DNA of 64,000 nt from Sparassis latifolia (Eukaryota; Basidiomycota; Agaricomycetes; Polyporales; Sparassidaceae): NCBI GenBank assembly GCA_018466975.1, contig CM031561.1:2046001-2110000 (forward strand), read 5' to 3'. A program made the position numbers and the translations under genes. Under the pieces are notes generated by a model that did no database searches, had not been told where the DNA came from, and saw nothing but the letters and a program-made list of their open reading frames with translations. Positions 10,754 through 21,943 of the stretch are shown piece after piece (the first letter of the stretch is position 1; every line of letters starts with the position of its first letter).

Positions 10754-13700
10754 ATGTTTCCCGACAACACCATGACTGGTCCGTCTTCCGACGATGAGAG
10801 GTTGCGCATTCCCCCAGAACGGCAGGATAGCCTGGATCCAAGCGCACGACGCCGCAGTACCAGAGGTAATGACCTGACCTCTATCAGCCAGCGTTTTCTG
10901 GATTTGAATTGAGGTTCCTCAGCCTGTGATCATTGTCGCCGCTCCAAGAGCAAGTGCGAGCGTGGAGCATCCGCGTTAGATCAACAATCCTGCCGCGGGT
11001 GTCTATCTCTAGGTCTTTGTAAGTGTGTGTTGTTGATCAGTTTAGTCTCTCACTGACACGCTGCGGCGTCAGCTTGTACATATGTCGGTAGGTGCCGCAG
11101 ATACGCCAAAATATGTCACATCTTCAAAGTTCTTCTCAGGTCCGAGTCACAAACGAGGACCGCCTAAAGGGTAAGTAACGCCCATCGTTGTGATAGGTGC
11201 ACTCGTGTTCATATCTACATCATAGGTACATTCTTGCCATTGAAAGACGCTTGCACCAAGTCGAAGCATTGCTTGGGACGATTATCGGTTCTGACGATCT
11301 CCGCGCTCGCAGCCTTGTGCAAGACCTATCTCAGGATGATCTTGCCCGCCAAATCATTCACCGAGTGGAAATTGGTCCGTTTGGTCCCAGAGGTCGCGTG
11401 GCTCACCCGTGAGTCAGATAGTTCCTTCACCTGAATCTCACTAATTGGTTACCCTAGCTTTGGCTCAACGAAGGAAGATTTTCTCGCATCAATAATGAAT
11501 GGTGTTGAAATCTCTTTCCGGCCCGATAACCGAAGTCCTGAAGCAGGTTGGTTGTGTTATTGCAGACATTCGATGGTCTTTCGTTTATGCGCTTCCAGAT
11601 GTCGGCGCATTAGTCAGTCCGAGTAGCAATTGGCAAGACTGTCTATACCATGTTCTGCGCGCATCAGGAAGCGGCTCTTCGCATGAGAGCTCGATGGGAA
11701 GGGGATATTCATCGTCTTCCCAGAGTCACACCGAGTCACTTTCTTTGACTTCTCCGGTATGTTCTGGCTCGTCCTGGTCGCATTTTCAAGGGGAGCAAAC
11801 CGGTTGGGATCTCGCGAGACTGGAAAAGATCGGTGGTATGTTGCAGTGCTTCTTATTTTATCCCTCAACACTATCTAACAGGTGAGTCAGCTTTATCCGA
11901 AGACTCTACAACCAGGGTCTCCATTAGAACAGAAGACGTCTATATCGATCGTGATAGGCAGGTTAGTTTACTTCACTTCGATTTTTGACAATGAGCTGTC
12001 CTTGATATCTCGTAGCTGCGCATCATCCATCCTACGAGCGGACTGCACACACTATCGCAATATTGTCAGCTCCTCGCCAACAATAATGGAAAGCCCTTGT
12101 GAGTCCTTAAGACCAGTGCTGTCACGACCATATGCACACACATTCCGCAGTGAACTTTCATGGCCATCAACTATAGGGTCGTTGCCATTTGGTCCTGCTG
12201 CCGCTCCCTCACTCTTTCAGCCTCTTATGGATCAGCAACAAAACATATTAGTTCACTATTTCTTCAACTATGTTCACCCGATGTACCCGGTGATCAATCG
12301 AACATACTTCATGGTGCTGTATAACGAAAAGTAAGTGCTTCTGTACATCTATATGCAACCTCAACTTGCGAATTTCTGCTCTTGAATGGCAACAGGTTCA
12401 ACTCGTGAGTAACCTGTTGATTGTAGTCCGTCGACCTTCAACTTCTTCTCTCAGTTTCATCAAGGGACCGTATAATTCTCACAATCCTACGCTTAAGGCC
12501 TTCGAGGTCCTACTACTCTGCATTTTCTCTATCTCGGCAAGGTACTTGGATATTCCGGGAGGAAACCGTGATAGTGACGAGTACGCCGCCGAGGCTGTTA
12601 GATTATTGGGTAGGCGATAGATAACGGCCGTGGGGGAAATTGCATGGCTGACATTTTCCAGGTACCGTCTCTGGGATATCTAGTCCATTGCTGTGTCAAG
12701 TGCTTCTACTCCTTGGTTATCGCAGCTTTGGGATTGGTATGTGGAGATCTTCGGTCATGTCTAAATAATTTCAGAGTCACTTTTGACTATCAGGTGAGGC
12801 GGAAGATGCATGGACCTACATTGGTGAGCCTGTTCAAGTGTGGAGGGCCGATGTACTCATCAATGTTTGCAGGTATGGCCGTACGCATGGTAAGGGGCGG
12901 ATTTTGATCGATGTCAAATATTGACATTGCGTGTAGGCATATTCTCTGGGCTTGCATCGCAGGGTGGGCGAACTGGCTTCTGCAAGCTTCGGCCTGGTAA
13001 CGTCGCTCGAACAAGAGATGCGGCAACAACTGTGGGCTGGTTGCGTAATCGCCGACAGGTACCATTGCCATTCCCTCTTTTACGATATCGAAGCGACTAA
13101 CGTGCTATGCGCGTAGATTCGTTTCTGTACTTCTCGGTTAGTATTGGTTCATTCCACCAGCGATATTACGTCGTCACCTGCTCGTTCTAGGTCGACCCTC
13201 CATGATTCTCGATGGACAATTTGACATATCGCTAGTAGACATCCCAGAAGTTAGCATATTTGGTTCTATCGCACTCGGCTGTAGCTCACCCAAGGATCGT
13301 AGTCGACAGGCCGAGGCCCAGTACTTAATCCTTCTCCGCCCGGTAACTTAGCACTTCAGCCGGAAGAAGTGAACGAAAATGTTGTGTTATCGTGCTTTAA
13401 TGCGTCTTGCGCTCTGTGTGAGTTCAATGACACTTATCAATGTCCTTGAATCTCACTCATTGGACAGCTGTAATCGTCGGTTCAATTGCAAACGAACTTT
13501 ACCCAATTGATCGACCTGCTGATTCGACGCTGTACTTCCGCGCCAAACGGCTGGAAGACAAGCTCTCTGGATGGATGGAGTCAACCTCCTCTTTGCTCAA
13601 CTTCAATCTTGCCACAGTCAATGTGCATTCTGCGCCATGCATATTCGAACTGCAGTTGCACTATTGGTGGGCCGTCATCTTACTACACCGAGTGTTGTCG

Positions 13701-14611
13701 GTTCTTTTCTCCTTTTCTGAACATGCGCACTTGCTCACTCAGTCGCAGTATTTACGACTCTTGGATGAAATGCATGTTCCGCTCGGGAGACCGGCCATCG
13801 CAGGCCTGCACTGCGTGCCAAGACGCCGCGGGTCATATATCGTCAATAGGTCTGTATCAATCGCTCTTTCTGTCTAATACTCAGGTTAATTTACTCGTAG
13901 TTACGGTCTTCGTGAAGCAGTGGGAGAAATTTGCTTCTGCTTTTCTTCCTGGATACATCTTGGCGGCGGGGTTAGTGTGGCCTTCTTTATTTCTTTCATT
14001 TCATTTCCCGACTCATTGCGGTTGTCCCGTCTGTCTAGGGCTGTTGATTTGATGCTCTGTACGGTGCTGCTTCCTTCACCCAACATAGTTACTGAAGTTT
14101 TTGCAGCAAAACTGTCGCACCACACTACGGAGGGTGGTACTCGGCTGAGACACAATCTCACCGCCCTACGGAAAGTCGAGGTCGATTTGCTCCCTGTCAG
14201 TTCTCGTCTGGCATATCTAACGATCGTCTTCAGGTGACCTGGCCAATGGCGTCCATCGTGCAAAAGCTCCTTCACGCGTGCCCCTCCAATTTCCCTACCA
14301 CGTCTTTTGTCCTGTCCTCACCACACTCGGGAAGAAAGCGATCCACGGGAGAAGCCTCCCAGAGCACCGAGCACCGGGAGCCAAAGACTGACTGTCGACC
14401 GCAGATGGTCTCATCCCCTGTGAAAGATCTTGTGAGCTTCGATACCCAAGGCCGTGTGCAAGGTCTCGGCTCTGCGTTGGGAATCGTTACGTCGCCTCCA
14501 TGTCCTGGTTTCCAGGACCCCGGTGAAGGCTCTTCCAATGGCAGTTCCTTACCGGGAGTGACTTATAGTTCTGCTACTATGCATTCTCTTGGCGCGTTCG
14601 GTCTCTGGTAG
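10754..14611 (+). CDS. Zn2Cys6 zinc-cluster transcription factor with fungal-specific middle domain
   Basis: Plus-strand gene of a dozen or more exons. The ATG at 10754 gives MFPDNTMTGPSSDDER. After an intron comes the zinc cluster CDHCRRSKSKCERG...SCRGCLSLGLSCTYV with six cysteines, then the linker GPSHKRGPPKGY and a dimerisation-like helix (ERRLHQVEALLGTI). The fungal_trans domain follows: HYFFNYVHPMYPVINR, then FSISARYLDIPG, LLGYRSFGIG, AWTYIGMAVRMAYSLGLHR and GCVIADRFVSVLLGRPSMIL, each restored only by splicing short introns. The C-terminus (VTWPMASIVQKLLHA, then a Ser/Gly-rich tail) stops at 14611. Family members bind paired CGG-type sites and control metabolic genes; the target here is unknown. 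Exon joins in 13.1-14.2 kb are less certain than the rest. Confidence 0.82.
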
Positions 14612-14887
14612 ATGTTCATTTTGCTGGAATAAACAATACCTGCGTCAAAGAATGTAGTAATTGCACCTATGCACTGGTGTTGCGGTCAAACAGCAGCTTC
14701 AGTTTGTGTGAGACTATTCGAGTGTTCATTAAATAAACAATTGGAAAGCGTGCTAAAACTGGTGGCAATGCTGTGTACATAGAGTAGGAATCCATTTCTC
14801 CGGCGGAAAAATACAAGGGAATCAGTGGAATTTTGTCTCGGTCATAACGTTTCGTCAAAATAGATGAGCCGAACTGCGTTGGAAGCC

Positions 14888-16088
14888 TCACGCATCATTC
14901 CCCCTTCCAACAAACCTCCGCACCATGCCAATGCTTTCTTGCTTGGGTAGCTCGCTTCGCGCAGGCACAAGTCCGGGAACACCTATGAGCATCACAGCGA
15001 GCAGCTCCGAAAGCGCGGCGAGCGGATACCACAGATGCTCATTGTTTTGCTAACAACGCAACGTCAGACGTGATCGCCATTTAAAAGCAGCAGTGAAGAC
15101 AATACCTGAGAGAGGTTGTGGGCCGTCGCAGCAAAGAATGCCTCTCGTAGGAGCAAGAGTATGGAGACGATGAGAAGGACGAAGACGCCATACTTTGCTC
15201 CGAAAGAGGCCTGGAAGCCGTAGCCCGAATCGCCCGCAGCGTATCTGGGTGCTACATTGAACAAGACAAAGTTAGTCTGATGACAAGTACCATGCACACT
15301 CAAGTGGAAAAACTGACACTTAATGTCAGAGATTGCAAGTACGATAGTCTGAAAGGCCAACAGCGAAGCGACGGAAATGAATATATAGATACTTGAGCTG
15401 CGGAGGGTTTCCCCAGAATTAATTGTAGCGGCTGAACTTCCTGAAGATATTTTGGTCTACAACGGTAGAGGTGAAGGAGGGCAGAACAAACATGAATCAG
15501 CGAAATAATCGATCATAGTGCTTGCAAAAAACGCATACCGCGCCAACGATACCAAGAACAATTGCGACGAGGAGTATAATCCGGATCAAATGGCGGTCCC
15601 GACTTATACGGACGACGAGCCTCACGGGTCCAGGCGCATAGGCCAAAACGCCATCCGTGTCTGCCAGAAGTTCACTTAATCCACCAGACATCAATGCTTG
15701 CATTAGATACCAGACAGATGTGACTCACCGGTCAAGAACGAGGGTATATGAAGAGTAGAGCACTCCGAAGAAACCTACGTTGTATAATATTTGCGCTGCA
15801 ATGTATAGGTTCAGATTTGATCCTGCCGAGGTTGATCCTGCGAGAGCGGCGCGTAGCGAAAATGCTACTATACGAACTGTGGTAGAAGGACCACTAAGTG
15901 TTAACCACGAGTAGATTGAGAACCATATTGTAATCACCGAGGCAGAAAAATGACAGAACGAGATGAACATATGTCGGCCTGCGAACACTCTTGAAGAGGT
16001 AGAAAGCCAAAAGCGGAACATAAATGATCGCAAAGATGATTGCGGCTGTGAGGGAGTGGATGCCTTCAAGCTGAGCATAGTTGACCAT
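14888..16088 (-). CDS. Seven-helix membrane protein of a fungal DUF7702-like family
   Basis: At least five exons on the minus strand. The ATG at 16088 begins MVNYAQLEGIHSLTAAIIFA, running into the first hydrophobic helix. Splicing at a GT-AG intron joins LSFFCLV to RIVAFSLRAALAGSTSAG, then a helix (IAAQILYNVGFFGVLYSS). Later exons give RLVVRISRDRHLIRIILLVA, YIFISVASLLAFQTIVLA, YGVFVLLIVSILLLLREAF and WYPLAALSELLAVMLIGVPG, about seven membrane spans in all. The stop is at 14888-14890. The pattern resembles a fungal family of seven-span proteins whose function is not established; the family number is from memory. Receptor or transporter roles are both possible. It neighbours the zinc-cluster regulator tail to tail. 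Confidence 0.7.
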
Positions 16089-16313
16089 GGGGTGAAACTA
16101 ATAAAGTTGCAATATGCAGACTTTGTAGGGGACTCAAATAGCGGGACAGAAGAGCTGGGCAACACAGCTAGAGTCCAGAAGTGAGTCACTGGGGACTCAG
16201 AGTGGACTCTAGGGGGTTTATATCTACCTAGAGTGTGGCTATACAAACCTGTGAGTAACACAGGATTGTGGCTATGAACATAGGCAGGCATAGCTATGCA
16301 TAGCTTCCACATA

Positions 16314-16527
16314 CATCAGGAAAACCCAACTTTCTCTTAAGAGAACACTTAACTGCCTTAAACAGACTTATAGTTCTTATTTAAGGAAATAAGGACAAAA
16401 AGGGCATAAGCCATATTACATTAAGTGCCTGAAATCCAACTTATTGAGACTTATTTGAGAACTTATAGCCTTAAATAAGGGTTTTCAGAGCCAAAGGTCT
16501 TTAAGGAAAAGTGGGGTTTTCCTGATG
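16314..16527. mobile_element. MITE with about 28-bp inverted termini and TA target duplication
   Basis: The left end reads CATCAGGAAAACCCAACTTT and the right end, reversed, reads CATCAGGAAAACCCCACTTT, followed by further similar bases. Both ends are flanked by TA (16312-16313 and 16528-16529), the duplication made by Tc1/mariner-type transposases. The 214-bp interior is AT-rich, has no open frame and contains smaller internal inverted segments (CCTTAAATAAGG-like), so it can fold nearly end to end. It is non-autonomous and lies about 230 bp upstream of the membrane-protein gene. Confidence 0.85.
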
Positions 16528-17089
16528 TAGCAGTGCATAGCGCAGCCCGATCAATAGGTATCTAGGTGTATAGCATCTTGCATTGCTTTGAGTCTAGACA
16601 CATAAGAGACTGATGGATTATCTAATCTAACAGAAACCTGTTTGACAAGCACTCACTGCAGTCTGGGGAACTATATAGGAAAAGGATCGCTGCGCCCCGG
16701 GTCGGAGAACGACCGCACAGATGCGTGAAGGTGGGGGAAGTTAGAATGCCTGCATCCATTGCTGCTATTCAGCCAATAATGGCACCACAGTCTTAAGCGA
16801 TGTACCTGAACACTCACATCAGGAAATCGGGGAGGCTCTGGCATGACCATGCGGAGTTGATAAATAGGCTACATGCCGAGAGCTGCCGATCAAGGTGTTC
16901 AATATATTAAATTGATGTCTGATTATCATTAAGTCCGGTTTCAAACTGTACAGATGGAATCAGTCTTTGAGAGACATGGCAAGAATCCTGAAACTCCTGT
17001 CTGCATATGGCCTGTTCAAGTCTACAGCTGTATGACCGTCGAGAAGTTGGCAGATGTCTGCATTCATTATCATGTATGCTCTGAGATTA
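16528..17089. other. Repeat-island sequence, no gene seen
   Basis: About 560 bases with no convincing open frame. It starts the AT-rich block that runs to about 24 kb. I see nothing I can name. Confidence 0.4.
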
Positions 17090-17690
17090 ATGATGGTTTC
17101 ATTGATTCTATAATGTGCTGTCACTGGACCAACATTCTAAGGACTCCTGTTACAGCAAACACAGCTTGAGACTGAGTGGTCAGAGCCTGCAGTAATTCCA
17201 TTGATTCTATAATGTACTGTCAGCAGACCAACATTCTAAGGACTTCTGTTACAGCAAGCACAATTTGAGACTGAGTGGTCAGAGCCTGCATTAATTCCAC
17301 CAATTCTATAATGTACTGTCACTGGATCAACATTCTGAGAACTCATGTTACAGCAAACACAACTTGAGACTGAGTGGTCAGAGCCAGTATTAATTCCACT
17401 AATTCTATAATGAGCTGTCACTGGACCAACATTCTGAGAACTCATGTTACGGCAAGCACAGCTTGAGACTGAGTGGTTAGAGCCTGCATTAATTCTACCA
17501 ATTTTATAATGTATTGTCACTGGACCAACATTCTGAGAACTTGTGTTACAGCAAGCACAACTTGAGAGTGGTGGTCAGAGCCTACACTAATTCTATAATG
17601 CTCTGTTACTGGACCAACATTCTAAGGGCTCATATGTTACAGCAAACATAACTTGAAACTTAATGTTTAGAGCCTGCATTAATTCCGTTG
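17090..17690. repeat. Tandem array of a 99-bp unit, about six copies
   Basis: The phrase TTGAGACTGAGTGGTCAGAG recurs with its GAGACTGAG core at 17168, 17267, 17366 and 17465, exactly 99 bp apart. Diverged copies follow at 17564 and about 17655. Each unit also carries ATTCTATAATG..CTGTCACTGG and CCAACATTCT. The last copy is shortened and most diverged. Because 99 is divisible by three, the minus strand stays open over about 280 bases as 33-residue repeats. No start context or domain supports a protein, so I treat it as a minisatellite. Confidence 0.9.
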
Positions 17691-18149
17691 TAATGTTTGT
17701 AGTGCTTGTAAGAGAAGTTCTAGCTTGCTGGAGTCCTAGGGCTTCAGCCATGCAAAGATAAGTCTCCAAAGTTGACTAAAGTAGTGCCATCATTCAGGTA
17801 TGGGTTTAGGATGAAGGATTGGGAAGAACTGAGTGGACTGGATGTCACCCACAGAGATGAGAGTGGCAGGTGAGCATTGTGTGTCACACACCATCTTTGA
17901 TAGTGTTGTTCTGCTTGCTGGGTCAACTTATGCCATGTATGCATATCACAATCACATAAACTTGAGGATAGCAATAAAATTCAAGCCCCATCACTATGGC
18001 ACCATTCCCAACCAATTTGGACTGAATGAGATCAATATCTCCACCTCCGAGAAACTTGGCACAATGCTAAGCATCTGCAGTGTATCACAATATTAAGGAG
18101 AAACCGAAGAGAGAGTGATAATAAACACATACCAAGACTGGAAAGGCCA
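17691..18149. other. Repeat-island sequence, no gene seen
   Basis: About 460 bases between the 99-bp array and the decayed JmjC gene. Open frames are short. It may include the far 3' part of that gene, but nothing is recognisable. Confidence 0.35.
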
Positions 18150-19237
18150 TGAGTAAACTGCTGAAGACGTTGCATGAATTCAGCATCAGAGACTTTCTTA
18201 GGTTCACGAAGCTTCACCTCATTTACTCGATTAATAGTAAAACTATCAGCATGCTTTGATCGTCTTGCAACAGTTAATGTAAGTGAAAGTATACTGTAAG
18301 GGCACAGAAGCTTACAGATGATTAATCAGGCCACTTCTATGAAAGAATCCCTTGCAGAATGAGGCAAAGATACAAGGAAAATCACTCCCTGGTCTGCGAG
18401 GTCGTTCTCCAAATGCTCGAGCTTCATTCTGAGCACGGTGTTTGATCTTTCTTCTCTCCTGCTTCCGATAAAGTGCTACGCCATTGTCGACAATGTTAGA
18501 TTCCGTTCCAAGCTCTTCAGTCACATGAACAGGCATTGCATCACCAGTATCAATGTGAAGAGGGAGATTGTCTGCAAGAATAAGAGGAAGCTCCACCCTG
18601 GTCAAAGGAGTTGTTAGATGATGGATGGAAGTGGTGCCAGACAATCCGCTGGATAACACCTCTTGCATCAGTGCTAATGACAATCATGTGTACCAAAGTG
18701 TAGTGTAGAATTGAAGGACATCATCACCTGACCCACTTGTTAGTCTCTGTTGATGAAGTTCCTTTGTGAGATGCTGTGTATGGGTTATGTTCTCTACAGA
18801 GAAGAAGTCACAGGCAATTTTTATGGCATCCACCATATTGCAAACCTAAGCAGAATAGGTGAACATCACTGAAGGCAAAGTGAAAAGAATTGTACCTGGT
18901 GGGGACAGCCGGCCGGTATAAAAACAGCCTGACCAGGGTACTGGTAAACAGTAATTACACGGATGCCGTACTTCGTGGCAAGGCATTCCAGCATGTCTGG
19001 TGTCCAGTACACACTGTGAGTGTAGATTGGATTCTGTAGACCATATTCTGTTTGCAGTGCACGATCTAGTGCAGGTGTGGTTACTGCAAGGAATAGATGC
19101 CAGAGAGCAAAGCCTGGCCGGCCACTTGCAGAAGTTGCGGCCCAAAGCATGATATTCACAGCATCTGTGACGTCTGCATGTAGTCGAGTAGAACCATGAT
19201 GAGAACGATCTGTGGTGGAAGCTAGTGCATTATACAT
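18150..19237 (-). pseudogene. Decayed JmjC-domain (histone demethylase-like) gene
   Basis: Minus-strand exons resemble the JmjC proteins common in Agaricomycete repeat islands. The first visible exon (19237-18870) has HHGSTRLHADVTDAVNIMLW, with the His-x-Asp metal ligands, and ends VFIPAGCPHQV with the distal His. The next exon gives NMVDAIKIACDFFSVENI and LTKELHQQRL. A separate exon (18683-18312) ends in RRPGSDFPCIFASFCKG followed by FHRSGLINHL, a C2H2-like finger. A further piece near 18200 reads VNEVKLREPKKVSDAEFMQR. The N-terminal half is absent: coding similarity stops beside the palindrome at 19249. It is probably a dead gene fragment; a short expressed product cannot be ruled out. Confidence 0.6.
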
Positions 19238-19444
19238 TTTCCATCTTTGTCAGTTATGAAAGATAATCTTTTCTATCAATAAGTAGCAAATTTTCATAAG
19301 AATTGCTACTTTTAAGTAGACTTATTTGTAGGTGCATAGATTAACTCAGGATAATCTTAATATAATCTTCCAGATAATCTGAGAATAATCTTCTGGATAA
19401 TCTGAGAATAATCTGAAGATTAGCAATAAAATACAATTTTAACT

Positions 19445-19545
19445 TTGACACCAGCCAGGATTGAACCCTGGACCTTAGGTTGATTTTATAGAATATAATT
19501 TCAAGTAACACTTTAGACCACTTGACCATTAGGCCATACATCACA
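19445..19545 (-). other. tRNA-like module in the left arm (pol III promoter-like)
   Basis: On the minus strand this arm carries TGGCCTAATGG, a good A box, and GGTTCAATCC, a good B box. The B box lies in a perfect T-arm (CCAGG, 7-base loop, CCTGG, at 19455-19471). An acceptor stem does not pair, so it is unlikely to be a working tRNA; it is a tRNA-derived promoter as in SINEs. Confidence 0.6.
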
Positions 19546-20132
19546 ACTATCTTATATTAAATTAGACGTCTTTTTCTTGAAAAAGACTTAGCCAAATTCT
19601 GTCTATTAGAAAAGAGTAAGTAAAAGACACTTGACTTTTATCATAGATAGACAAGTCTTATAGACAAACAGTACTCTGCATCTTATTATAGTCTTGTTCT
19701 ACAGCTTACAGTTTTTGTAAACTATCATGCAGTACTATAGAGTATCTTAATATAGTCATTTATAATATATAACAAGTTATTGAGAGACAGTATTTTATTT
19801 GTTCATTTTAGGCTTATACTCTAGAGTCTATTATATTATAGACTGAGCACTTATATATACAAGATCTTTATAGCTATCTTCTAATTGTATAGCAAAGTTC
19901 TGTTTTGCTGAAGTAACTGTAGAAACATATGTTCTATTAATTACATATTGTACTACATTATATGAAGGCTGCAAGCATTAGAAAAGACTATAAGACTCAG
20001 AGTAATGTTTGTTTATAAGTCTTGTCTATCTATGATAAAAGTCAAGTGTCTTTTACTTACTCTTTTCTAATAGACAGAATTTGGCTAAGTCTTTTTCAAT
20101 AAAAAGATGTCTAATTTAATATAAGATAGTTG

Positions 20133-20230
20133 TGATGTATGGCCTAATGGTCAAGTGGTCTAAAGTGTCACTTGGAATTATATTCTATAAAATCAACCTA
20201 AGGTCCAGGGTTCAATCCTGGCTGGTGTCA
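20133..20230 (+). other. tRNA-like module in the right arm (pol III promoter-like)
   Basis: Mirror copy of the left module: A box TGGCCTAATGG at 20140-20150, B box GGTTCAATCC at 20209-20218, and T-arm CCAGG/CCTGG at 20205-20221. Reading is outward, away from the palindrome centre, so transcripts from the two arms would diverge. No cloverleaf acceptor stem forms. Confidence 0.6.
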
Positions 20231-20436
20231 AAGTTAAAATTGTATTTTATTGCTAATCTTCAGATTATTCTCAGATTATCCAGAAGATTATCCTCAGATT
20301 ATCTGGAAGATTATATTAAGATTATCCTAAATTAATCTATGCACTTACAGATAAGTCTACTTAAAAGTAGCAATTCTCATGAAAATTTGCTACTTATTGA
20401 TAGAAAAGATTATCTTTCATAACTGACATCACTGAA

Positions 20437-21665
20437 GAATCATTCACCAATGAGTCCGTTGCACCCTTCTGTATGTTAGCTTCTATCTTTTCACTAATAG
20501 GTGATGACAGAGAGAGGAGAGAACATAGGGTTTTTACCATGCTTCTTCAGTCAATTCCTGGCCTTGAAGAGCGTCTCATGAGTAGCTCAGAGGAAGAAGT
20601 TGCTATTGTGTCTAGTCTGGTGAGCAAAGCCCACATCCAGAGACAGGATATACTGATCTTTCTTAGATACAGAAGAGTGCTGCGAGTGCGAGATCTGACG
20701 ACACGAAGAGCCTGAAGAGGGCCATCTTGGATTGGATCACTCCTAAGGGCCAATCATTGAATCCACCCCTGTCTCGTAATGTGAAGGTGGATCGTGGGTT
20801 TCACCATGAATGCACCGATACCTCTTGTGTCCAGCTGGCATGGACTGGTCCAATGAAGAGTGCGTGTTTAGTGTATGGAGATTCTCGAAGATTCTTTCCT
20901 CAGCGATGAACTTAGGACCAAGCAGCTATTGCAAGATGGGCAAACAGTGATCTCAGGGGATCAATGGCCTATTTTTCTGTATCGCAATTACAGTTATAAT
21001 CCAGAAGATCCATAGAATGGTCTATTTCGTAGTGCTCTTCTTGTCGCAGTAAGTCAATCAATTACCTTCCAAGTCTATATCATTATTGCTGAATTAGTTG
21101 CAATGATTCAGACATACAAACATATCTTCACATCTCCCAGTTCTGTTGACAAGGAGCCCAAAGCTACCCGTGCTGGAAATGCACGTATCCATGGGATGAC
21201 CAAGGTTACAGGTGCCTCTATTGCATATGTTGCCACTCAGGTATGACTTTAGCTATCCTCCATTTCGCCTTCTCTAATTGCCCTTAACAGGTTCAATTTG
21301 CTCTGTCTTCCTCACCTGTGTTCTCAAGAACGGACATGGCTACTGACTCGGAGTGCTTTTACATGTCGATTCTCAATTTATTTGAGGATCTCGACGAGCA
21401 AGTTGAAGTATCTGAATTGATTACTTGGTAGAATCGGTAAGTCTAGCATGTGCTAATGATTATGGAATCCTCTACTGAAGGTGCATCTAGTCAAGTGTTC
21501 CCAAATTTCTCCACTGCACGGAGGCCTGTATCAAAGGACAGTGCTCTGGCAAAAATTAGAGAAAAATGCGCTGCATTGAAAGCAGCTGCATGCGCAAATA
21601 GATCGGGGACTAGCTCTCATCTCAATGGCCAGTCTAGTATCTCCTACCATCCCCATTTGACCTAA
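20437..21665 (+). pseudogene. Decayed gene of the basidiomycete DUF6698-like family
   Basis: Plus-strand exons separated by short introns read REHRVFTMLLQSIPGLEERL, then SLKRAILDWITPKGQSLNPP, then SGDQWPIFLYRNYSYNPEDP. Later pieces read HIFTSPSSVDKEPKATRAGN and FALSSSPVFSRTDMATDSEC, and the tail has DSALAKIREKCAALKAAA. This order matches a family of unknown function widespread in mushrooms (the family number is from memory). Two tryptophan positions are TAG instead of TGG: at about 21012 (after NPEDP) and at about 21429 (before NR). The gene is therefore dead unless those stops are spliced out. The 5' end meets the palindrome at 20427, and no convincing start codon remains. Confidence 0.7.
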
Positions 21666-21943
21666 AGTCCTCCATGTTCTTTATTTATGTTTGGTTCCTC
21701 ATTATTCTCAAATAGCAGTATAGGATTGGGCATAACTTGTGGGATACCTTCTCTAATGTTGATTCTTTAGCAAGCTAGTCCTCCAGACTATTACACTCAA
21801 TACACCTCAGATTTTTGAAGTCTAATCATCAATGTCCTTCATTGCATCTATTAAGCTATGCTGTAAGCATGTTATGAGGTTGACAGCCTGATTAAATATG
21901 GAAATAAGCTATCTGTTTATAGTTGATTAGCACAGAGAGTAAA
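21666..21943. other. AT-rich spacer, no gene seen
   Basis: Short spacer between the decayed DUF6698-type gene and the 205-bp tandem array. Nothing recognisable. Confidence 0.35.

Larger units (their letters stand above)
19249..20427. repeat. 1.18-kb palindrome with about 420-bp arms
   Basis: The left arm (19249-19669) and right arm (about 20009-20427) are near-identical in reverse complement. Both ends read GTCAGTTATGAAAGATAATC going inward. The roughly 340-bp centre keeps weak inverted similarity (TACTCTG...TCTTATAGTCTT on both sides), so the whole piece was probably once fully symmetrical. Each arm holds one tRNA-like module (separate entries). It lies exactly between the decayed JmjC gene and the decayed DUF6698-type gene. 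No clear target-site duplication flanks it. It could be a foldback transposon or two tRNA-derived SINEs inserted head to head. Confidence 0.9.

Noticed and set aside
10754..16088. Secondary-metabolite gene cluster around the zinc-cluster regulator
   Set aside because: No synthase, terpene cyclase, P450 or transporter lies nearby; the neighbours are a ubiquitin enzyme and a membrane protein of unknown role.
17236..17520. Protein of 33-residue repeats in the 99-bp array
   Set aside because: The frame is open only because 99 is a multiple of three; there is no start context, domain or flanking exon.
20133..20230. Functional tRNA genes in the palindrome arms
   Set aside because: A and B boxes and the T-arm are good, but no acceptor stem pairs and the anticodon arm is not regular. 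A tRNA-derived promoter explains the sequence better.
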